In this document: positions 12,162 to 15,801 of the stretch, one piece after another
Layout: each line of letters starts with the position of its first letter
Numbering within the stretch: position 1 is the stretch's first letter
Assembly: GCA_028866975.1 (NCBI GenBank)
Contig: JAGWHG010000003.1
Span: 1 to 15,801, forward strand
Origin: Microcaldota archaeon
GTDB taxonomy: Archaea > Micrarchaeota > Micrarchaeia > Micrarchaeales > CABMGC01
Direction: 5' to 3'
Length of the DNA stretch: 15,801 nt
Position numbers and translations under genes: made by a program
Notes under the pieces: model-generated
What the model was told of the DNA's origin: nothing
Database searches by the model: none
The model's input: only the letters and a program-made list of their open reading frames with translations

Positions 12162-13496
12162 TTAGCGCTTGTGGTAGCTTCGCCTAAAGCCGGAGTGCCG
12201 ATTGAAGCCTCCGCGGCCAGAGCCTCTGTGCCCTTCGCCTTCCCTGTGCCCTTCGCGGTCCCGATGGAAGTTGCCGCCTCCTTGCCTGTTGAATCGCCTT
12301 CCTCCGCCGCCGAAACCTCCCCTCCTTGGGCCCTCGAATCCGCGGCCCTCTTCGCGTATCGGCAGCTGCAGCGTCCTAAATGGCTCTAAATCCAGCTCGA
12401 TCTTTGTCATCTTGACGTTTGCATAATCCTGAACGTCGGTCAGCTCCCTTCTGTGGTCTGGATCAATTAGCGTGAATGCCCTTCCTTCCTTGCCCATCCT
12501 TGCGGATCTTCCAATCCTGTGAACGTACACTGTCGGTTCCTCCGGGACTCCGAAGTTGATTACATCGGTCACGTTTGCAATGTCGAGCCCTCTTGCCGCG
12601 ACATTGGTTGCGATCATGAACTGCGCGCCGTTCCTAAAGTGGCCCAGCGAACGCTCTCGCATCGCCTGGGTCAGGCCGCCGTGCAGAAGTATTGCGTTGT
12701 ATTTTTGGTGGACAAGCACGCGATGTATCGTGTTTGCCTCGAACTTGGTCCTTGCAAATATTATCGCCTTCTTTGGCGCATACTCCTTTATGTATGCCAA
12801 AAGCGCGGAGAACTTGACTCTTGCAGGAACAATCGCATAGAGGTGCTGTATTGTTGCTACTGCGATATCCTCCTCCTGCCCCACTGTTATCTTCTCTGCA
12901 ACGCCCTGTGTGTATCTTTCAGCCATCTTGGTTATCTCGTGCTGCATCGTGGCCGAGAAGAGCATCATCTGCCTGCTGTGAGGAGTCCTTGAAATTATGT
13001 AGTCCACATCCTCTGTGAAACCCATGTCGAGCATAATGTCCGCTTCGTCAAGCACTACGTACTTTATCTTGTGCAGTTCCAGCGCCCCTCTGCTCATCAG
13101 ATCGATTATCCTGCCGGGCGTGCCGACCACTATGTTTGCGCCGCTCCTAATCGCTTGCACCTGCATGTTTATCGATGCGCCGCCGTATACCGTGGTCGTC
13201 CTTATATGTAGCGGTGAACCCACCTTCTCTGCGAATGTCGCCACCTGGAGCGCAAGCTCCCTTGTAGGGACTATGATCAATGCCTCTACGCTGCGCGGAT
13301 GCTCCATCTGCTGAAATATAGGGATCATGAACGCCCCGGTCTTGCCTGTTCCGGTCTTTGCCCTGGCAATGACGTTCTTGTGTTGCAATACCTCAGGTAT
13401 TGCCCTCTCCTGCACCTCTGTTGCCGTAACGAAACCTACACGCCTAAGCGATTCGATTAGTTCCGGCTTTAGATTCATCTCTGAAAATTGTGTCAA
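12162..13496 (-). CDS. DEAD-box RNA helicase with Arg/Gly-rich tail
   Basis: 444-residue ATP-dependent RNA-unwinding enzyme. Core motifs in order: Q-motif region TATEVQ (Q29), motif I AKTGTGKT (46-53), Ia PTREL (77-81), Ib TPGR (126-129), II DEAD (150-153), III SAT (181-183), then in the second RecA domain V ARGLD (301-305) and VI HRIGRSAR (326-333), where Ser replaces the common Thr. After residue 383 the tail is rich in Arg, Gly and His (RRGGFGGGGRR, REGHREGEGHRGSGRGG), a flexible RNA-binding type of extension. The start is TTG 13496 (TQFSEMNL); the ATG six codons in would cut the conserved aromatic before the Q motif, so TTG is preferred. Acts in RNA remodelling or ribosome assembly in general; the exact target is unknown. 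Stop TAA. Confidence 0.96.
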   Translation of the reverse strand: MTQFSEMNLKPELIESLRRVGFVTATEVQERAIPEVLQHKNVIARAKTGTGKTGAFMIPIFQQMEHPRSVEALIIVPTRELALQVATFAEKVGSPLHIRTTTVYGGASINMQVQAIRSGANIVVGTPGRIIDLMSRGALELHKIKYVVLDEADIMLDMGFTEDVDYIISRTPHSRQMMLFSATMQHEITKMAERYTQGVAEKITVGQEEDIAVATIQHLYAIVPARVKFSALLAYIKEYAPKKAIIFARTKFEANTIHRVLVHQKYNAILLHGGLTQAMRERSLGHFRNGAQFMIATNVAARGLDIANVTDVINFGVPEEPTVYVHRIGRSARMGKEGRAFTLIDPDHRRELTDVQDYANVKMTKIELDLEPFRTLQLPIREEGRGFEGPRRGGFGGGGRRFNRQGGGNFHRDREGHREGEGHRGSGRGGFNRHSGFRRSYHKR

Positions 13497-13712
13497 CTAA
13501 ACAACCACTAACCAAAGAAAAATTAGCCTTTCGACACTATGGAAATAGAGGAAAAACTAGACTTTTTCTCTTATAATATCATTAGGGACTCGTGGTATAT
13601 AGACCTATCGTTTTCGCCGTTTGCAGACGCAAAGACCTGCATTTGACGCATCTTTTGGCGGCAAAAGCGCAATTTATTTAGCCACCCTCTGCGATGTTAA
13701 AAGCGGATTTGA
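13497..13712. other. Divergent intergenic region, helicase and ABC operon
   Basis: 216 bp holding promoters for both directions; TTTATTTA at 13674-13681 is a candidate TATA box for the ABC operon. A 35-codon frame from ATG 13539 to TGA 13646 (MEIEEKLDFFSYN, ending ADAKTCI) has a protein-like composition but no ribosome site; it is left uncalled as a gene. Confidence 0.4.
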
Positions 13713-14711
13713 ATGGCTAGCACAGACCATGTCATCGAAGTCGCGAATTTGCGCAAGAGCTTCAAGTCGTATGAGAGCATGAGCGGCAAGAAGATATTCC
13801 TAGCATCGCTCAGAAGAAGGTACTTTACCAAGCATGCGCTCAACGGCGTGAGCTTTAGTGTAAAGAAGGGAGAGAGGGTGATGCTTTTGGGAGAGAATGG
13901 CAGTGGAAAGTCTACACTGATAAAGATAATGGTGGGCATACTGCATCCGGACAGTGGTGATGCAAGGGTTTTCGGCCTTACGCCGTGGGAGAACAGGATA
14001 AAGATTGCATGGGACTATGGCATGGTGAGTGGCGCGCACAACCAGATGTTTTGGAACCTGCCTGCGGTAGACACCTTTGAATACGTGAAGGGGCTCTACG
14101 AGATACCTGACAGGGAGTACAAAAAGAGGCTTGATTATTTCATTAGGATACTGAATCTTGAGGAAATCTACAAGAAGCAGGTGAGGCTTTTGTCCCTCGG
14201 AGAGAGGATGAAGTGCAATTTTGTTGCATCAGTGCTGCATCTTCCGAAAATAGTGTTTCTTGACGAAGCTACGGTTGGAATGGACCTCTCTTCGGTCATA
14301 AACTTGCGCGAAGCAGTGCTCGACATGCAAAGGACATACGGGATAACTTTCTTCATGACGACGCACATAGTCGATGAGATCAAGGCTCTCGGAGAGCATG
14401 TCATAATCATAGATAAGGGGAGGGTCGTTTTTGACGGCACAAAGAGCCAGCTCCAGCAGCTACTCGGCAGCAAGAAGCAGAGTGAGATACGCTTCGAGCA
14501 GGAGATGGTGGGTTTGAGGTTCGCAAAATATGGCAAGGTGATTGAGAGGGCCCCTGACCACCTGAAAATAGAGATAGACGCATCGAAACTCAAGAGCAAG
14601 GAAATAGTGAATCTACTCAACTCAGAGGGTGTTGTAGACTACAATGTATCAGAGCCGGATTTGGGGTATGTACTTGCCAGATTCTACAAGATGAAAAGGG
14701 AGAAGGGGTAG
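13713..14711 (+). CDS. ABC-2 exporter ATP-binding protein
   Basis: 332-residue ATPase that powers the two membrane proteins encoded after it. Walker A GENGSGKST (60-68), Q-loop near Q111, signature LSLGE (160-164), Walker B IVFLDE (180-185) with catalytic E185, D-loop GMD, and switch His in TTH (H218). The Walker B neighbour reads DEATVGMD where DEPTxGLD is usual. An N-terminal stretch between the first strand and Walker A (MSGKKIFLASLRRRYFTKHA) and a 90-residue C-terminal regulatory region resemble the COG4586 type of ATPase, which works with paired DUF990-like permeases. Substrate unknown. ATG 13713; the first permease starts 2 nt after the TAG, a tight operon. Confidence 0.93.
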   Translation: MASTDHVIEVANLRKSFKSYESMSGKKIFLASLRRRYFTKHALNGVSFSVKKGERVMLLGENGSGKSTLIKIMVGILHPDSGDARVFGLTPWENRIKIAWDYGMVSGAHNQMFWNLPAVDTFEYVKGLYEIPDREYKKRLDYFIRILNLEEIYKKQVRLLSLGERMKCNFVASVLHLPKIVFLDEATVGMDLSSVINLREAVLDMQRTYGITFFMTTHIVDEIKALGEHVIIIDKGRVVFDGTKSQLQQLLGSKKQSEIRFEQEMVGLRFAKYGKVIERAPDHLKIEIDASKLKSKEIVNLLNSEGVVDYNVSEPDLGYVLARFYKMKREKG

Positions 14712-14713
14712 GC

Positions 14714-15517
14714 ATGTCTTTCTTGCACGCACAACGGTATATCGAGTATTCCAAGGCACTACTGAAGAGACGCTTGGCATTCAAGATGGACCTTGCGATA
14801 ATAACCTTCTTCCAGGTCATATCCCCACTGGTCATGCTGTTCGTCTGGACTGCAATTTATCTATCCTCTGGAGTGTCTACAATAAACCACTTCACGCTCT
14901 CGCAGATAATCACGTATTTCTTCATAGTGGCGATAATCTATGCGATAACCCCTGATATATCGTGGGGCGTGTTGGGCGATGTTAGGAACGGCAACGTATT
15001 TGCGATACTGACAAGGCCGCTGAGCTACGTTTGGACGCTGATAATCGGCAGCTTTGCAAACATAGCCTTCGACACGCTTGCATTCGCCCTGCCGATCATG
15101 ATAATACTGATTTTTGCAGCACATATCTCCCTGCCAATTATTACATGGCTGCTCTTCATCGTTAGCATGCTGATTATGCTTGTCATAACTTTGATGTTTG
15201 AGTTCATGATGGGCTACCTGGCCTTTTTCATGATAGAGATATCTGGCCTGATTAGCATATACGGGTTCGTGAGCGGCTTCCTCGGGGGCTCTCTTGTGCC
15301 ACTGAACCTTCTCCCGCAGAGCATCTCGTCAATTACAAGCGTTCTGCCATTTCAGTTCATGCTATACACCCCTGCAGCCATATTTACTGGCGCAATTGAC
15401 GCCCAGCAGGCTGTAGGCAGCATAGAGTTCGGGATTTTGTGGGCGGTGGTGCTGCTAGGCTTGGATTTTGTGATATGGTATGCCGCAAAGAGGCATGTGG
15501 ATGCGGTTGGTGTTTGA
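14714..15517 (+). CDS. ABC-2 type permease (COG4587/DUF990-like)
   Basis: 267-residue membrane protein with about six hydrophobic helices, for example ITFFQVISPLVMLFVWTAIY (29-48), IITYFFIVAIIYAI (64-77), ALPIMIILIFAA near 120, and a long hydrophobic stretch from 135 to 195. A short cytoplasmic loop GVLGDVRNGNVFAILTRPL after helix 2 fits the coupling segment of this permease type, whose members carry a similar G.....G.....L..P pattern. It follows the ATPase by 2 nt and is directly followed by a second permease (TGA then GTG with no gap). Together they should form an export complex; the cargo is not evident. Confidence 0.88.
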   Translation: MSFLHAQRYIEYSKALLKRRLAFKMDLAIITFFQVISPLVMLFVWTAIYLSSGVSTINHFTLSQIITYFFIVAIIYAITPDISWGVLGDVRNGNVFAILTRPLSYVWTLIIGSFANIAFDTLAFALPIMIILIFAAHISLPIITWLLFIVSMLIMLVITLMFEFMMGYLAFFMIEISGLISIYGFVSGFLGGSLVPLNLLPQSISSITSVLPFQFMLYTPAAIFTGAIDAQQAVGSIEFGILWAVVLLGLDFVIWYAAKRHVDAVGV

Positions 15518-15801
15518 GTGATTGCTAAAATCAGAAGGGCGCTTTACTTGATTTACCTCACTCAGGTATACATGTGGAAGATACAGTTCGCATATAGATT
15601 ACAGGCAATATTTTGGTCGGGTTCGTTTGCTTTCCAGGCATTTCTCAACTTTGTCTTCGTTGCAGTGATATACCAGGTATCGACCGGGATACCGGGCTGG
15701 AGCTACCCGCAGATGCTGGCACTGTCGGCGCTAACAATAATGATCGGCGGCATTGTCAGGTACTTTGTAGACATATACGATGTTAGCCAGAACCTGCTGA
15801 C
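15518..15801 (+). CDS. Second ABC-2 type permease, 3' end outside window
   Basis: Starts with GTG directly after the TGA of the previous gene; 94 full codons are visible and the frame is open to the window end. The visible part starts MIAKIRRALYLIYLTQVYMW and has a hydrophobic segment (AFLNFVFVAVIYQV) then a SYPQMLALSALTIMIGG stretch, like the N-terminus of the first permease and of the partner permease family (COG3694 type). GTG is chosen because it is immediate and gives the family-like N-terminus. Translational coupling with the upstream gene is likely. Confidence 0.85.
   Translation, partial: MIAKIRRALYLIYLTQVYMWKIQFAYRLQAIFWSGSFAFQAFLNFVFVAVIYQVSTGIPGWSYPQMLALSALTIMIGGIVRYFVDIYDVSQNLL

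Noticed and set aside
12519..12992. 157-codon plus-strand frame inside the helicase gene
   Set aside because: Antisense shadow of a gene with all helicase motifs.
13539..13646. 35-codon frame between helicase and ABC operon
   Set aside because: No ribosome site or convincing promoter, and length is within chance expectation; described only in the gap entry.

Overview
The window reads as a chromosomal segment of an archaeon. Evidence: archaeal EF-1 beta preceded by its small zinc-ribbon partner, a PAC2-family protein, Rad50 with a zinc hook, FtsZ, tRNAs without encoded CCA, many gene starts about 25 bases after a TATA-like box, and a tRNA-Leu whose D-loop carries what looks like a non-canonical bulge-helix-bulge intron. 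The compact gene spacing and the D-loop intron suggest a DPANN lineage, perhaps Micrarchaeota-like; this placement is inference.

Layout. 1-1594 (+): 3' part of ftsZ and a double-thioredoxin (PDO-like) protein that has lost its CxxC active sites. 1654-3670 (-): a diversity-generating retroelement (DGR), the most interesting part of the window. In transcription order it holds a 196-residue variable protein containing the variable repeat (VR, 3324-3234), a 7-bp GC-rich hairpin 9 nt past the VR, a noncoding leader, the template repeat (TR, 2834-2744) and a DGR-type reverse transcriptase. TR and VR are 91 nt long; they differ at 17 sites, and all 17 are adenines of the TR read on the minus strand. 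The reverse transcriptase frame is broken at a run of nine G.

3756-6885 (-): rad50, a 101-residue unknown protein, EF-1 beta and a zinc-ribbon protein. 6965-8148 (+): tRNA-Arg(GCG), an RBBP9-like serine hydrolase and an unknown protein. 8149-9399 (-): an unknown gene interrupted by an in-frame amber codon, then a 74-residue tandem-repeat protein. 9564-10409 (+): PAC2 protein and intron-bearing tRNA-Leu(TAA). 10482-11700 (-): cold-shock-domain protein and an EamA transporter. 11754-12116 (+): tRNA-Thr(GGT) and a small basic protein. 12162-13496 (-): DEAD-box RNA helicase with an Arg/Gly-rich tail. 13713-15801 (+): ABC-2 export operon (ATPase, permease, second permease cut by the window end).

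How the parts work together: in the DGR the reverse transcriptase should copy TR RNA with errors at adenines and the cDNA should replace the VR, changing up to 18 codons of the variable protein while the TR stays intact. The rest is mostly ordinary housekeeping: translation (tRNAs, EF-1 beta, helicase, cold-shock protein), division (FtsZ), repair (Rad50), protein quality control (PAC2) and transport.
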